Notes: a model not told the origin generated them from the sequence alone. A DNA stretch of 64,000 nucleotides from Streptomyces atratus (GCF_014648655.1 NZ_BMRN01000013.1:1-64000), one strand, 5' to 3'. Counted from the first letter of the stretch, positions 25,626-34,905 are shown. Numbers and translations are program-made.

Positions 25626-26660
25626 ATGACCGATCTGCACCCCTTCATCGCGGGGCTGCCCAAGGCGGAACTGCATGTCCACCATGTCGGGTCCGCCTCG
25701 CCCCGCATCGTCGCCGAGCTGGCCGCGCACCACCCCGACTCCAAGGTCCCCACCGACCCCGAGGCACTGGCCGACTACTTCACGTTCACGGACTTCAGCC
25801 ACTTCATCGACGTGTATCTCTCCGTCGTGGACCTGATCCGCACCCCGGAGGATGTCCGGCTGCTGACCTTCGAGGTCGCCCGTGACATGGCCCGGCAGAA
25901 CATCCGTTACGCGGAGCTGACCGTCACCCCGTTCAGCTCGACCCGGCGCGGCATCCCGGAGCAGGGGTTCATGGAGGCGATAGAGGACGCACGCAAGGCC
26001 GCCGAGGCCGAGCTCGGGGTCGTTCTGCGCTGGTGCTTCGACATCCCCGGCGAGGCCGGGCTCGAAGCAGCCGAGGAGACCACCCGGCTCGCCGTGGACC
26101 TGCGTCCCGAGGGGCTCGTCTCGTTCGGTCTCGGCGGCCCGGAGATCGGCGTGGAGCGCCCGCAGTTCAAGCCCTACTTCGACCGGGCGATCGCCGAGGG
26201 CCTGCACTCCGTGCCGCACGCCGGGGAGACCACCGGGCCGCAGACCGTCTGGGACGCGCTGACCCATCTGCGCGCCGAGCGCATCGGCCACGGCACCCAC
26301 TCCGTCCAGGACCCGAAGCTGCTGGCCCACCTCGCCGAGCACCGCATCCCGCTGGAGGTCTGCCCGACGTCCAACATCGCGACCCGCGCGGTGGCCGAAA
26401 TCGAGCAGCACCCGATCAGGGAGATGGTGCAGGCGGGTGTCCTGGTCACCATCAACAGCGACGACCCGCCGATGTTCGGCACGGACCTCAACAACGAGTA
26501 CGGGGTGGCCGCCCGTCTCCTCGGTCTGGACGAGCGGGGTCTCGCGGCGCTGGCGAAGAACGCGGTCGAGGCGTCGTACCTCGACGCGGCCGGCAAGCGG
26601 ACGCTGGCCGCCGAGATCGACACGTACACGACGAACTGGCTGGAGCGCACCGGCCGCTGA
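25626..26660 (+). CDS. Adenosine deaminase family hydrolase, probably 6-aminodeoxyfutalosine deaminase
   Basis: 344 aa. A TIM-barrel deaminase with zinc ligands HVH at residues 17 and 19 (PKAELHVHHVGSASP), HAGE near 200, IGHGTH near 220, CPTSN near 246 and SDDPPMFGTDL near 281. The HHVGSASP variant and overall length match the COG1816 actinobacterial group. From memory, a Streptomyces avermitilis member of that group (SAV2595) was shown to deaminate 6-aminodeoxyfutalosine, an intermediate in the futalosine route to menaquinone, and also adenosine. Streptomyces use that route, so this role is likely here. True adenosine deaminase activity remains possible. It is followed after 22 bases by the GDPD gene. 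Confidence 0.82.
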   Translation: MTDLHPFIAGLPKAELHVHHVGSASPRIVAELAAHHPDSKVPTDPEALADYFTFTDFSHFIDVYLSVVDLIRTPEDVRLLTFEVARDMARQNIRYAELTVTPFSSTRRGIPEQGFMEAIEDARKAAEAELGVVLRWCFDIPGEAGLEAAEETTRLAVDLRPEGLVSFGLGGPEIGVERPQFKPYFDRAIAEGLHSVPHAGETTGPQTVWDALTHLRAERIGHGTHSVQDPKLLAHLAEHRIPLEVCPTSNIATRAVAEIEQHPIREMVQAGVLVTINSDDPPMFGTDLNNEYGVAARLLGLDERGLAALAKNAVEASYLDAAGKRTLAAEIDTYTTNWLERTGR

Positions 26661-26682
26661 CACCGGTGGCCACAATGACCCC

Positions 26683-27387
26683 ATGGCCACCACTGTCACC
26701 GCCGTAGCCCATCGCGGCGATCCATACCGTGTCCGCGAGAACACGCTGCCCTCGATCCGCTCCGCCCTCGAACGGGGGGCGGACGCGGTCGAGGTCGATG
26801 TGCGAGTCACCCGCGACGGCGTACCGGTCCTGCTGCACGACTCCACGCTGGAGCGGCTGTGGGGCCATGACGTGCGTCTCGACCGGCTGACCCACGAGGA
26901 GCTCACCGAGCTGACCGCGGGCGGTGTGCCCACACTGCGCGACGCGCTGCTCGCCGCCGGGACGCACCGCGTCATGGTCGATCTGCCCGGCTCCACCGAT
27001 GATTCGGTACGCCGGATCGTCGGCGTGGTGCGCGAATGCGGGGCCGGTGAGCGGGCGTACTACTGCGCGGGCCCGGATGCCATGCTGCGGGTGCGCGCCG
27101 CCGACCCGTCCGCGGAGATCGCCCTGACCTGGACGACACTCGCGCCACCACGCGCCGCACTGCTCGACGCGGTGAGGCCGAGGTGGCTGAACTACCGGTT
27201 CGGTCTGGTGGACCGGGAGCTGACGGACCGTCTCCACCGGGACGGACTGCTGGTCTCCGCCTGGACGGCCGACACCAAGCGCACCATGCGCCGCCTCGTC
27301 CGGCAGGGGGTCGACTCGATCACCACCAACCGGGTCGACGCCCTGCAGAGGGTCCTCACCAACTCCACTGCCACCGGCACCACTTGA
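26683..27387 (+). CDS. Glycerophosphodiester phosphodiesterase family protein
   Basis: 234 aa. The GDPD barrel is marked by VAHRGD at residues 8-13 (catalytic His10 and Arg11), the ENT motif near 19, EVDVRVTRDGVPVLLHDSTLERL near 36-58, and the C-terminal VSAWTAD and SITTNRVDAL segments. The enzyme normally cleaves glycerophosphodiesters to glycerol 3-phosphate and an alcohol. It lacks a signal peptide, so it acts in the cytoplasm. I took ATG 26683 because the barrel starts just after it; the longer reading from 26437 overlaps the deaminase gene in another frame. Probably co-transcribed with the deaminase. Confidence 0.85.
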   Translation: MATTVTAVAHRGDPYRVRENTLPSIRSALERGADAVEVDVRVTRDGVPVLLHDSTLERLWGHDVRLDRLTHEELTELTAGGVPTLRDALLAAGTHRVMVDLPGSTDDSVRRIVGVVRECGAGERAYYCAGPDAMLRVRAADPSAEIALTWTTLAPPRAALLDAVRPRWLNYRFGLVDRELTDRLHRDGLLVSAWTADTKRTMRRLVRQGVDSITTNRVDALQRVLTNSTATGTT

Positions 27388-27455
27388 TCGGTCCGGCATC
27401 ATGGACAGCGCCGCATCCGCCGTGATGCCAGGCCGGGAGCCAGAGGAGCAGAGAC

Positions 27456-28256
27456 GTGACCGAAGCCCGCATCATCCCTCTCAACGACCGCATCCGTTCC
27501 GACGTCGCCCACAACGCGCGGGTCTGGAACCACTGGCTCGGTGGCAAGGACAACTACCCCGTGGACCGCGCTGTCGGCGACCGGGTCACCGGCATGTATC
27601 CGAGCATCGGCGAAGTGGCGCGCGCCGACCGGGCGTTTCTGGGGCGGGCCGTGCGGTATCTCGCCGGTGACGCGGGGATCAGCCAGTTCCTCGACATAGG
27701 CACCGGCCTGCCGACCGCCGGCAACACGCACGAGGTCGCCCAGCACACCGCCCCCGACTCCCGCATCGTGTACGTCGACAACGACCCGGCCGTGCTGGTG
27801 CACGCCCGCGCGCTGCTCACCAGCTCACCGGAGGGCGCGACCGAGTACATCGAGGCGGACGCGCGCCACCCGGAACGGATCCTGCGGGCCGTCGAGCCGA
27901 CGCTGGACCTGAAGAAGCCGGTCGCGGTCATGCTGCTCGGCACCCTCAACTTCGTCCTCGACACGGACGAGGCGCAGCGCATCGTCCGGACGCTGATGGA
28001 CGCGGTGCCGTCCGGCAGCCATCTGGTGCTCACCCACCCCACGCTGGAGCTGGGCGGCGAGGGCAACGAGGCGGCGATGCGGTTCTGGAACGAGAACGCC
28101 ACCCCGCCGATCACCGCGCGCAGCCGCGCCGAGTTCGCCGCGTTCCTGACGGGGCTCGAACTCGTGGAGCCGGGCATCGTGTCGTGCGCACGCTGGCGCG
28201 CCGAGCCCGGTGCGGTGGAGGTCGCCCAGTTCGGCGCGGTGGCACGAAAGCGCTGA
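27456..28256 (+). CDS. SAM-dependent methyltransferase (DUF574, PF04672 type)
   Basis: 266 aa. This actinobacterial family is recognised by ARVWNHWLGGKDNYPVDR near the N-terminus, ADRAFLGRAVRYLA, the SAM-binding strand FLDIGTGLPTAGNTHE near residue 78, YVDNDPAVLVHARALL near 105 and VMLLGTLNFV near 155. These proteins are numerous in Streptomyces; substrates are unknown. The GTG start at 27456 follows GAGGAGCAGAGAC. It stands on its own, 68 bases after the GDPD gene, with the histidine kinase gene 12 bases downstream, and may share its transcript. Confidence 0.85.
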   Translation: MTEARIIPLNDRIRSDVAHNARVWNHWLGGKDNYPVDRAVGDRVTGMYPSIGEVARADRAFLGRAVRYLAGDAGISQFLDIGTGLPTAGNTHEVAQHTAPDSRIVYVDNDPAVLVHARALLTSSPEGATEYIEADARHPERILRAVEPTLDLKKPVAVMLLGTLNFVLDTDEAQRIVRTLMDAVPSGSHLVLTHPTLELGGEGNEAAMRFWNENATPPITARSRAEFAAFLTGLELVEPGIVSCARWRAEPGAVEVAQFGAVARKR

Positions 28257-28268
28257 CAGCGCCGCCCG

Positions 28269-29456
28269 ATGCGGATACAGGACATCGGGGCGAGGGTGCT
28301 CGGGGCCGGTCCCCGCGCCGTCGACCTCGTCATCGCTCTGCTGGTACAGGCGGCCATGACCATGCCGTTCGTCGTGCCGCGCGCCCCGGAGCTGCCCGAC
28401 GCCACGTGGACGGCGTACGGGCTGACGACCCTGATGGTGCTGCCGCTGGTCGCCCGTCGCCGGGCGCCGGTCGCGGTTCTCATCGCCGTGCTCGCGGCCG
28501 GCGGTCTGTACAAGTTCACGGTGGACGGCCCGGGCCAGCCGCTTCCGTACACCGGCCTCGTGGCGTTCTACACGGTGGCCGAACTCTCCTCGCCGCCGAA
28601 GCGGACCGGGATCGCCGTGCTCACGACAGTGGCGGTGCTGTGCTCGGTCGGGCTCGACAGCAACGACGTCAGGGAACTGCTCTTCTCCCTCTTCGTGTTC
28701 GCCGCGGCCTACGCCTTCGGCCGGCTCGCCGTGACGCGCAAGGCCTATCTGCGTGCGGTGGAGGACCGGGCCCGTCAGCTGGAGCTGACGCACCGCATCG
28801 AGGCCGAGCAGGCCGCGGCGCGCGAACGGGCCCGGATCGCCCGGGAGATGCACGACATCCTGTCCCATGCGGTGAGCCTGATGATCGTGCAGGCGGAGGC
28901 CGGCCCGGTGGCGGTGCGCACGGCACCGGAGCGTGCCGAGGCGGCGTTCGACGCGATCTCGGAGACGGGGCGGGACGCCATGGTGCAGCTGCGCCGGATG
29001 CTCGGCGTGCTGCGCGAGAACGAGAGCGTGCCGGGCGCGCCGCGCGAGCCTCAGCCCGTAGTGGACGAACTGCCCGGACTGGTCGAGCGGGTACGCGGCA
29101 GCGGTCTGGAGATCTCGTACGAGGTCACGGGCCCGGCCCGCCCGCTCGGCCTGGCTGTCGAGGCCACCGTCTACCGGATCGTGCAGGAGGCCCTGACGAA
29201 CGTGGTCAAGCATGCCGCCGCCGACACGGTCTTCGTTCAACTGGATTACGGGACGGGGGCGTTGATCATCACGGTCACCGATGACGGGTGCGGTTTTGCG
29301 GGCGGCGTCGGCATGGGCCTGATCGGCATCGGGGAACGCGCCGCCGCACACGGCGGCACGGCCGACACCGGCGCGGGCCCGGGCGGCCGGGGGTTCCGGG
29401 TCCGGGTGACGATTCCGCAGACGCAGCCCCAGGCACAGACAGGAGTGGGAAGTTGA
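28269..29456 (+). CDS. Sensor histidine kinase, NarL/LuxR-type two-component system
   Basis: 395 aa. Residues 18-155 contain about five hydrophobic spans, with no large extracellular sensor. The dimerisation/phosphoacceptor domain (HisKA_3) follows with His195 in ARIAREMHDILSHAVSLM. The HATPase_c domain covers 285-385, with EALTNVVKHAAA as the N box, VTDDGCGF as the G1 box and a GLIGIGERAAAHGG segment. The compact multi-span sensor suggests detection of membrane state or a small lipophilic molecule. Its stop overlaps the TTG start of the response-regulator gene, the usual coupled arrangement. Confidence 0.9.
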   Translation: MRIQDIGARVLGAGPRAVDLVIALLVQAAMTMPFVVPRAPELPDATWTAYGLTTLMVLPLVARRRAPVAVLIAVLAAGGLYKFTVDGPGQPLPYTGLVAFYTVAELSSPPKRTGIAVLTTVAVLCSVGLDSNDVRELLFSLFVFAAAYAFGRLAVTRKAYLRAVEDRARQLELTHRIEAEQAAARERARIAREMHDILSHAVSLMIVQAEAGPVAVRTAPERAEAAFDAISETGRDAMVQLRRMLGVLRENESVPGAPREPQPVVDELPGLVERVRGSGLEISYEVTGPARPLGLAVEATVYRIVQEALTNVVKHAAADTVFVQLDYGTGALIITVTDDGCGFAGGVGMGLIGIGERAAAHGGTADTGAGPGGRGFRVRVTIPQTQPQAQTGVGS

Positions 29457-30145
29457 CGATCCGCGTGGTGGTGGCCGACGACCAGGAGCTGGTACGCAGC
29501 GGCTTCGCGATGATCCTGGACGCGCAGCCGGACATCGAGGTGGTGGCCGAGGCGGGCGACGGGGCCGCGGCGGTCGACGCGGTACGGCGGCTGGGCCCCG
29601 AGGTGGCGCTGCTCGACATCCGGATGCCCGGCACGGACGGCATCGAGGCCTGCCGCACAATCAACGCCGAGACCGGCTGCCGGACGGTCATGCTGACCAC
29701 GTTCGACTCCGACGAGTACGTCTACGAGGCGCTGCACGCGGGCGCGAGCGGTTTCCTGCTCAAGGACGTGCGCCGCGACGACCTGGTGCACGCGGTACGG
29801 GTCGTGGCGGCCGGGGACTCGCTGCTGGCGCCGTCGGTGGCGCGGCGGCTGATCGAGGAGTACACCTCGCGCCCGGCCGCCTCGGCCGTGGGACCGTCGG
29901 CGCGCCTGGACGTACTGACCGCCCGGGAGCACGAGACGCTGCTGCATCTGGCCCGCGGGCTGTCGAACGCGGAGATCGCGGCCGCGCTGGTCGTCAGCGA
30001 GCACACGGTGAAGACCCATGTCGGCAACGTGCTGTCCAAGCTGGGTCTGCGCGACCGGATCCAGGCGGTGATCTGTGCGTACGAATACGGTGTCGTCACT
30101 CCCTCTCCGGAGGGACAAGCGCCCCCGTCTCCCCCGCACAGGTGA
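29453..30145 (+). CDS. NarL/LuxR-type response regulator
   Basis: 230 aa. The receiver domain begins TIRVVVADDQELVRSGF, with the phosphoacceptor Asp at 55 (LLDIRMPG), the Thr in TTFDSDEYVY and Lys in GFLLKDVRRDD. The LuxR-type DNA-binding helix-turn-helix covers about 150-210 (LTAREHETLLHLARGLSNAEIAAALVVSEHTVKTHVGNVLSKL, here cut for length). The start is TTG at 29453, seven bases after AGGAG and overlapping the kinase stop. A longer reading to 29288 runs inside the kinase gene and is rejected. Targets unknown; the adjacent serine hydrolase 110 bases downstream is a candidate. Confidence 0.92.
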   Translation: MTIRVVVADDQELVRSGFAMILDAQPDIEVVAEAGDGAAAVDAVRRLGPEVALLDIRMPGTDGIEACRTINAETGCRTVMLTTFDSDEYVYEALHAGASGFLLKDVRRDDLVHAVRVVAAGDSLLAPSVARRLIEEYTSRPAASAVGPSARLDVLTAREHETLLHLARGLSNAEIAAALVVSEHTVKTHVGNVLSKLGLRDRIQAVICAYEYGVVTPSPEGQAPPSPPHR

Positions 30146-30255
30146 GAGGAGCTCATGCCGAGGACCGCTCGGCCGGGTGATCCGCCGGGGCCTGCGGATC
30201 AACAGGATGGAGTCCAGAAGCAGTTGAGGATCCCAACGCCCAGGGGGCACCTGAC

Positions 30256-31464
30256 ATGAACGCCCGCGCCACCCGTACTGCCGTCGCCACCGCCCTGGTC
30301 CTCGGCATCGCCACCGGTCCGGCCGGACCGGCGCTCGCGGCGGCCCGCGCTCCGGTGGCCGCCATCACGCCCGTCCAGGAGACGCCGGACGCCAAGGCCC
30401 TGGACGCGCAGGCCCTGCGCGCCGCGATCGCCGGGCTGCCGAAGGCCGACGCCACGGCCGCACTCGTACGCGTCGCGGGCACCGACGGCAACTGGCGGGG
30501 CGGTTCCGGCGTCCATGACCTGGAGTCCAACCGTCCGGCGGACCGGGACGCCCGCTTCCGGGCCGGTTCGGTCACCAAGGTCTTCACTGCCGCCGTCGTG
30601 CTCCAGTTGGCAGGCGAGGGGAGGCTCGACCTGAACCGCCCGGCCCGGCACTATCTGCCGGAGCTGATCCCCGCGACGTACCGGAAGGTCACGGTGCGCC
30701 AGTTGCTGAACCACACCAGCGGCATCCCGTCCGTCGGCTCCGGCGGCGACACCCTGGACGAGTGGTACGCGCACCGCTTCGACCTGCACGACGCGGCGGA
30801 CACGGTACGCGAAGCCACGTCCCACGAGCCGGACTTCGCGCCCGGTACGCAGCAGCACTACGCCAACATCGGCTACACCGTGGCGGGCCTGCTGATCGAG
30901 AAGGTCACCGGCCACACCTACGCGGCGGAGGTCTCCCGCCGCATCCTGAAGCCTCTGCACCTGAAGGACACGTACTTCCCCGGCACCGACCCGACGATCC
31001 GCGGCCCGTACAACCACGGCTACCAGATCTTCACCGGGACCGACGGGACCAACGAGCTGCGCGATGTGTCGGTGTGGGGGGCGACGGACGCCTGGGCGGC
31101 GGGTGACCTGATCTCCACCACCGCCGACCTGGAGCACTTCACCCGGGCGCTGTTCCGCGGGCAGGTGGTGGGCGGTCCGCTGCTGGAGGAGATGTTCACG
31201 CTGCCCGGCGCGTCGGTGCGCGAGTACGGCACGGGCGGCCCTGCCGCGTACAGCGTGGGTCTGTCGGTGATGAAGCTGGGCGGGCGCGAGGTCTGGGGCA
31301 AGACGGGTGGCCGCTGGGGCTACAACACGGCCATTGCGGCCACCCGTGATCTCTCCCGGACCCTCGTCTACAGCGTCAACGCGACGGACGCGAAGGGTGA
31401 GGGCATGAATCCCACGGCGATGAACATCGTGGTGGCCGCCTTCGGCACCCCGTCGTCCGGCTGA
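30256..31464 (+). CDS. Secreted serine hydrolase, beta-lactamase/D-Ala-D-Ala carboxypeptidase family
   Basis: 402 aa with a Sec signal peptide (residues 1-30: MNARATRTAVATALVLGIATG, ending ALAAARA). The penicillin-binding fold shows SVTK at 105-108 (catalytic Ser and Lys), YAN near 198 as the second element, HTSGIPS near 156 and KTGG near 345 as the third. The class C/DD-peptidase layout suggests a D-alanyl-D-alanine carboxypeptidase or esterase acting outside the cell. Many Streptomyces paralogues have no known substrate. A GAGG-type ribosome site is not obvious; the ATG at 30256 was chosen because the signal peptide starts there. It follows the two-component system and may be regulated by it. 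Confidence 0.85.
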   Translation: MNARATRTAVATALVLGIATGPAGPALAAARAPVAAITPVQETPDAKALDAQALRAAIAGLPKADATAALVRVAGTDGNWRGGSGVHDLESNRPADRDARFRAGSVTKVFTAAVVLQLAGEGRLDLNRPARHYLPELIPATYRKVTVRQLLNHTSGIPSVGSGGDTLDEWYAHRFDLHDAADTVREATSHEPDFAPGTQQHYANIGYTVAGLLIEKVTGHTYAAEVSRRILKPLHLKDTYFPGTDPTIRGPYNHGYQIFTGTDGTNELRDVSVWGATDAWAAGDLISTTADLEHFTRALFRGQVVGGPLLEEMFTLPGASVREYGTGGPAAYSVGLSVMKLGGREVWGKTGGRWGYNTAIAATRDLSRTLVYSVNATDAKGEGMNPTAMNIVVAAFGTPSSG

Positions 31465-31465
31465 C

Positions 31466-32011
31466 TCAGCCCGCCGGCGCGGCCGTCGGGGCGGGCACCG
31501 GCTGCGGTGTCCGCTCCATGGCCTCCAGCCGCTTGATCATGCGACGTACGACGAGCAGCGGGATCACCCCGAAGACCCCGAACGACATGTCGATGACCGA
31601 CCACCAGAAGGGAATGTCGCGGATCGGTCCGCAGATCAGCGCGAGCGGGATGATCCCGGCGCAGGCGATCATGCCGAACTCGATGACCCAGATGTTACGG
31701 ACCGGGTCTCGGTAGGGGCCGTAGAAGGCGACCGCGATGACGAGGTGCGCGAAGGCCAGCCAGTCGGTGCCGTACAGCACGAAGGGGTACTTCGCGTCGG
31801 CCTCGTCGAGACCGGTGCGGACCCGGGTGATCCACTCCATCAGGGCCGGGAAGTGCTCGGGGACGGGCGAGGCCGAGGAGCTCAGCAGCTCCTCGGCCCA
31901 GCGGAGTTCGTGGACGAGCGGGAAGGCGGTCAGCCCGCTCAGTACCAGACAGACGATGAAGACGACCAACCACACGCGTATACGCCTCTGCAGGGCGCGT
32001 CGCTCGCTCAT
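31466..32011 (-). CDS. Conserved hypothetical membrane protein
   Basis: 181 aa with four hydrophobic segments near residues 13-33, 84-102, 108-128 and 135-155, and a Pro-rich tail (PQPVPAPTAAPAG). The second half holds YGPYRDPVRNIWVIEFGMIACAGIIPLALICGPIRDIPFWWSVIDMSFGVFG, given here as landmarks of a compact helical bundle. No enzymatic motif is seen and I do not recognise the family, though similar proteins occur widely in Streptomyces. Its stop codon lies one base from the end of the convergent serine hydrolase gene. Confidence 0.65.
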   Translation of the reverse strand: MSERRALQRRIRVWLVVFIVCLVLSGLTAFPLVHELRWAEELLSSSASPVPEHFPALMEWITRVRTGLDEADAKYPFVLYGTDWLAFAHLVIAVAFYGPYRDPVRNIWVIEFGMIACAGIIPLALICGPIRDIPFWWSVIDMSFGVFGVIPLLVVRRMIKRLEAMERTPQPVPAPTAAPAG

Positions 32012-32065
32012 GTCCGCAGCGTACGCCGGGGTTTACCGGCTCTTTACGTCACCCCTGGCAGGGCT

Positions 32066-33229
32066 TCACAAGCCGACGACGGAGTTCCACTTCTTGGCGA
32101 ACTCGGTGCGCTCCTCCGAGGTGATGTCCCGGGCGATCGCCAGCCGTTTGCGCATGGCGTCGTCGGGGAAGATCAGCGGGTCCTCGGCGAGCGCGGCGGC
32201 CTCCTCGTCCTTGGAGGAGGCCAGCACCTCTCGGGCGGCCGGGACGGGGCAGACGTAATTGACCCAGGTCGCCAGCTCCGCGGCCACCTCCGGCTCGTAG
32301 TAGTAGTCGATGAGCTTCTCGGCATTGCGCTTGTGGCGGGCGAGGTTGGGGATCATGAGGGACTCCGCCCAGAGTTCGGCGCCCTCCTCCGGCACCACGA
32401 ACTCGATCTCCGGGTTGTCCGCCTGCAGCTGGATGACATCGCCGGAATAGGCCTGGCATGCGAGCACATCGCCGGTCGACAGGTCCTTGATGTAGTCGTT
32501 GCCGGTGAAGCGGCGGATGTGCCTCTTCTTCACCAGCTTCTCCACCTGGTCGCACACCTCGTAGAAGTCGTCCCGCTTCCAGCGGGTGATGTCGACGCCG
32601 TTGCCCTGCATCAGAAGGGCGAAGGACTCGTCGAGCCCGGACAGCAGCGTCACCTTGCCGCGCAGGTCGTCCGCCCACAGATCGCTCATGTGCTTGATCT
32701 CTCGGCCGAGCTTCTTGCGGTTGTACGCGATGCCGGTGATCCCGGACTGCCAGGGGACGCTGTGCATCCGGCCCTTGTCGAAGGCGGGCGAGCGCAGCTG
32801 CGGATCGAGGTACTTCGTCACATTGGGCTGCTTGGCCCGGTCCATCTCCTGGACCCAGCCGAGCCGGACGAACCGTGCGGCCATCCAGTCGCTGATGACG
32901 ATCAGGTCGCGGCCCGTCCCCTGGTGATTCATCAGCGCCGGGCTGATCTTCCCGAAGAACTCGTCGTTGTCGTTGATCTCCTCGGTGTACGTGACAAAGA
33001 TCCCGGTCCGCTTGCTGAAAGCGTCGAGGGTGGGCCGCTTCGACGTGTCCTCGTCGTCGGTGTCGATGTACAGGGGCCAGTTCGCGAAGTGCAGGGAGTG
33101 GTCACGCGCCGATGTGTCTCGTCCGGCGCGGTCACCGGGCTCCACATAGGCGGCGGGCACTCCGCAGCCGGCCAGCGTGACACCGGCCGCTGTGGCCCCG
33201 AAGGCGCGCAGCAGGGACCGGCGGGACAT
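32066..33229 (-). CDS. Second PotD-type polyamine-binding lipoprotein
   Basis: 387 aa. The N-terminus has a Tat-like MSRRSLLRAFG and lipobox LAGC. The mature part keeps the PotD landmarks: LHFANWPLYID, TGIFVTYTEEINDNDEFFGKI, DLIVISDWMAARFVRLGW, RFTGNDYIKDLSTGDV and NAEKLIDYYYEPEVAAELATWVNYVCPV, and ends with the helix EFAKKWNSVVGL. It is clearly paralogous to the PotD at 21078-22328. No permease or ATPase lies beside it, so it may share PotABC from the first cluster or widen its substrate range. The minus-strand neighbour upstream is an aminobutyraldehyde dehydrogenase. A GTG at 33253 is an alternative start; ATG 33229 gives a standard Tat lipoprotein signal. Confidence 0.83.
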   Translation of the reverse strand: MSRRSLLRAFGATAAGVTLAGCGVPAAYVEPGDRAGRDTSARDHSLHFANWPLYIDTDDEDTSKRPTLDAFSKRTGIFVTYTEEINDNDEFFGKISPALMNHQGTGRDLIVISDWMAARFVRLGWVQEMDRAKQPNVTKYLDPQLRSPAFDKGRMHSVPWQSGITGIAYNRKKLGREIKHMSDLWADDLRGKVTLLSGLDESFALLMQGNGVDITRWKRDDFYEVCDQVEKLVKKRHIRRFTGNDYIKDLSTGDVLACQAYSGDVIQLQADNPEIEFVVPEEGAELWAESLMIPNLARHKRNAEKLIDYYYEPEVAAELATWVNYVCPVPAAREVLASSKDEEAAALAEDPLIFPDDAMRKRLAIARDITSEERTEFAKKWNSVVGL

Positions 33230-33362
33230 GGGGTTCTTCGGGGTTCCTCGCACCTGCGCAGGATGCCGGTCGGCCGGCGGCGGGGGCAATGGACCAATCG
33301 TCCAGCAGCACACGCTCCGTCCGCACACCCTGTCGATGCCGATGCCGATGCCGGACGGAAAC

Positions 33363-33386
33363 GGCCCCGGGCTCATGCCCGGGGCC
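33363..33386. terminator. Hairpin after the aldehyde dehydrogenase gene at 33409
   Basis: ggccccgggc and gcccggggcc form a perfect 10-bp stem with a 4-base loop, 22 bases beyond the minus-strand stop codon. It separates the dehydrogenase from the PotD-like gene, so the two are probably transcribed apart. Confidence 0.75.
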
Positions 33387-33408
33387 GCACACCGTAACTG
33401 ACCAGGGA

Positions 33409-34848
33409 TCAGTCGTCGAGCGAGGTCATGACGTGCTTGATGCGGGTGTAGTCCTCGAAGCCGTACGCGGAGAGGTCCTTGCCGTAGCCGGACTTCTTGA
33501 ACCCGCCGTGCGGCATCTCGGCGACGAGCGGAATGTGGGTGTTGATCCACACGCAGCCGAAGTCGAGGTTCTTGGACATCCGCATGGCGCGGGAGTGGTC
33601 CTTGGTCCACACCGAGGAGGCCAGGGCGTACTCGACACCGTTGGCGTACGCGACGGCCTGGGCCTCGTCCGTGAACTTCTGGACGGTGATGACCGGGCCG
33701 AAGACCTCGTTCTGGATGATCTCGTCGTCCTGCTGGAGGCCGGAGACGACGGTCGGGGCGTAGAAGTACCCCTTCTCGCCGACCCGGTGGCCGCCCGCCT
33801 CGACCTTGGCGTGGGCGGGGAGCCGCTCGATGAAGCCGCTGACCTGCTTCAGCTGGTTGGCGTTGTTGAGCGGGCCGTACAGCACGTCCTCGTCGTCCGG
33901 CTGCCCCGTCTTGGTGTCGGCGGCGGCCTTGGCGAGGGCGGTGACGAACTCGTCGTGGATGGACTCGTGGACCAGGACGCGGGTCGCGGCCGTACAGTCC
34001 TGGCCCGCGTTGAAGAAGCCCGCGACGGAGATGCCCTCGACGGCCTTGGCGATGTCGGTGTCCTCGAACACGACGACCGGGGCCTTGCCGCCGAGCTCCA
34101 GGTGCACCCGCTTGACGTCCTTGGCGGCGGACTCGGCGACCTGCATGCCGGCCCGTACCGAACCGGTGATGGAGGCCATCGCCGGGGTCGGGTGCTCGAC
34201 CATCGCGCGGCCGGTGTCGCGGTCGCCGCAGATGACGTTGAAGACACCCTTGGGGAGGATCTGGCCGATGATCTCGGCGATCAGCACGGTCGACGCCGGG
34301 GTGGTGTCGGACGGCTTGATGACGACGGTGTTGCCCGCGGCGAGCGCCGGGGCGAACTTCCAGACGGCCATCATCATCGGGTAGTTCCACGGTGCGACCT
34401 GCGCGCAGACGCCGACCGGCTCGCGGCGGATGATCGAGGTGAGGCCCTCCATGTACTCGCCGGCCGAGCGGCCTTCGAGCATCCGCGCGGCACCCGCGAA
34501 GAAGCGGATCTGGTCCACCATCGGCGGGATCTCTTCGGTGCGGGTGAGCTCGATCGGCTTGCCCGTGTTCTCCGACTCGGCGGCGATGAGGTCCTCGGCG
34601 CGCTCCTCGAAGGCGTCCGCGATCTTCAGCAGGGCCTTCTGGCGCTCGGCGGGCGTGGCGTCGCGCCAGGCGGGGAAAGCGGCCGCGGCGGCGTCCATCG
34701 CGGCATCGACATCGGCCTGGCCGGAGAGCGGCGAGGTCGCGTAGACCTCTTCCGTCGCCGGGTTGACCACGTCGATGGTCCGCCCGTCAGCGGCGTCCCG
34801 GAACTCTCCGTTGATGTAGTTGCGCAGACGGCGCACCTCGGTGGTCAC
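33409..34848 (-). CDS. Gamma-aminobutyraldehyde dehydrogenase
   Basis: 479 aa. Landmarks: APWNYPMMMAVWKF near residue 145, the base Glu in LELGGKAPVVVFED near 245, the Cys in GQDCTAATRVLV near 280, and a C-terminal MPHGGFKKSGYGKDLSAYGFEDYTRIKHV typical of this class (broken up here). The reaction is 4-aminobutyraldehyde to GABA with NAD(P). The GTG start at 34848 has GGAGGGG upstream; the reading from 34926 would begin with unrelated residues. The AsnC-type regulator gene is divergent 178 bases away and the aminotransferase follows it. This trio, together with polyamine transport genes, matches the S. coelicolor SCO5655-SCO5657 arrangement as I recall it. Confidence 0.86.
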   Translation of the reverse strand: MTTEVRRLRNYINGEFRDAADGRTIDVVNPATEEVYATSPLSGQADVDAAMDAAAAAFPAWRDATPAERQKALLKIADAFEERAEDLIAAESENTGKPIELTRTEEIPPMVDQIRFFAGAARMLEGRSAGEYMEGLTSIIRREPVGVCAQVAPWNYPMMMAVWKFAPALAAGNTVVIKPSDTTPASTVLIAEIIGQILPKGVFNVICGDRDTGRAMVEHPTPAMASITGSVRAGMQVAESAAKDVKRVHLELGGKAPVVVFEDTDIAKAVEGISVAGFFNAGQDCTAATRVLVHESIHDEFVTALAKAAADTKTGQPDDEDVLYGPLNNANQLKQVSGFIERLPAHAKVEAGGHRVGEKGYFYAPTVVSGLQQDDEIIQNEVFGPVITVQKFTDEAQAVAYANGVEYALASSVWTKDHSRAMRMSKNLDFGCVWINTHIPLVAEMPHGGFKKSGYGKDLSAYGFEDYTRIKHVMTSLDD

Positions 34849-34905
34849 AACCACCCCTCCTGTCGACACGTCCAATGGATGAGATGCCCAGCCTAGTCGC
34901 TCAGG

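Noticed and set aside
33335..33352. (gatgcc)3 microsatellite
   Set aside because: Three perfect copies of a 6-mer in an intergenic region; too short to imply phase variation.
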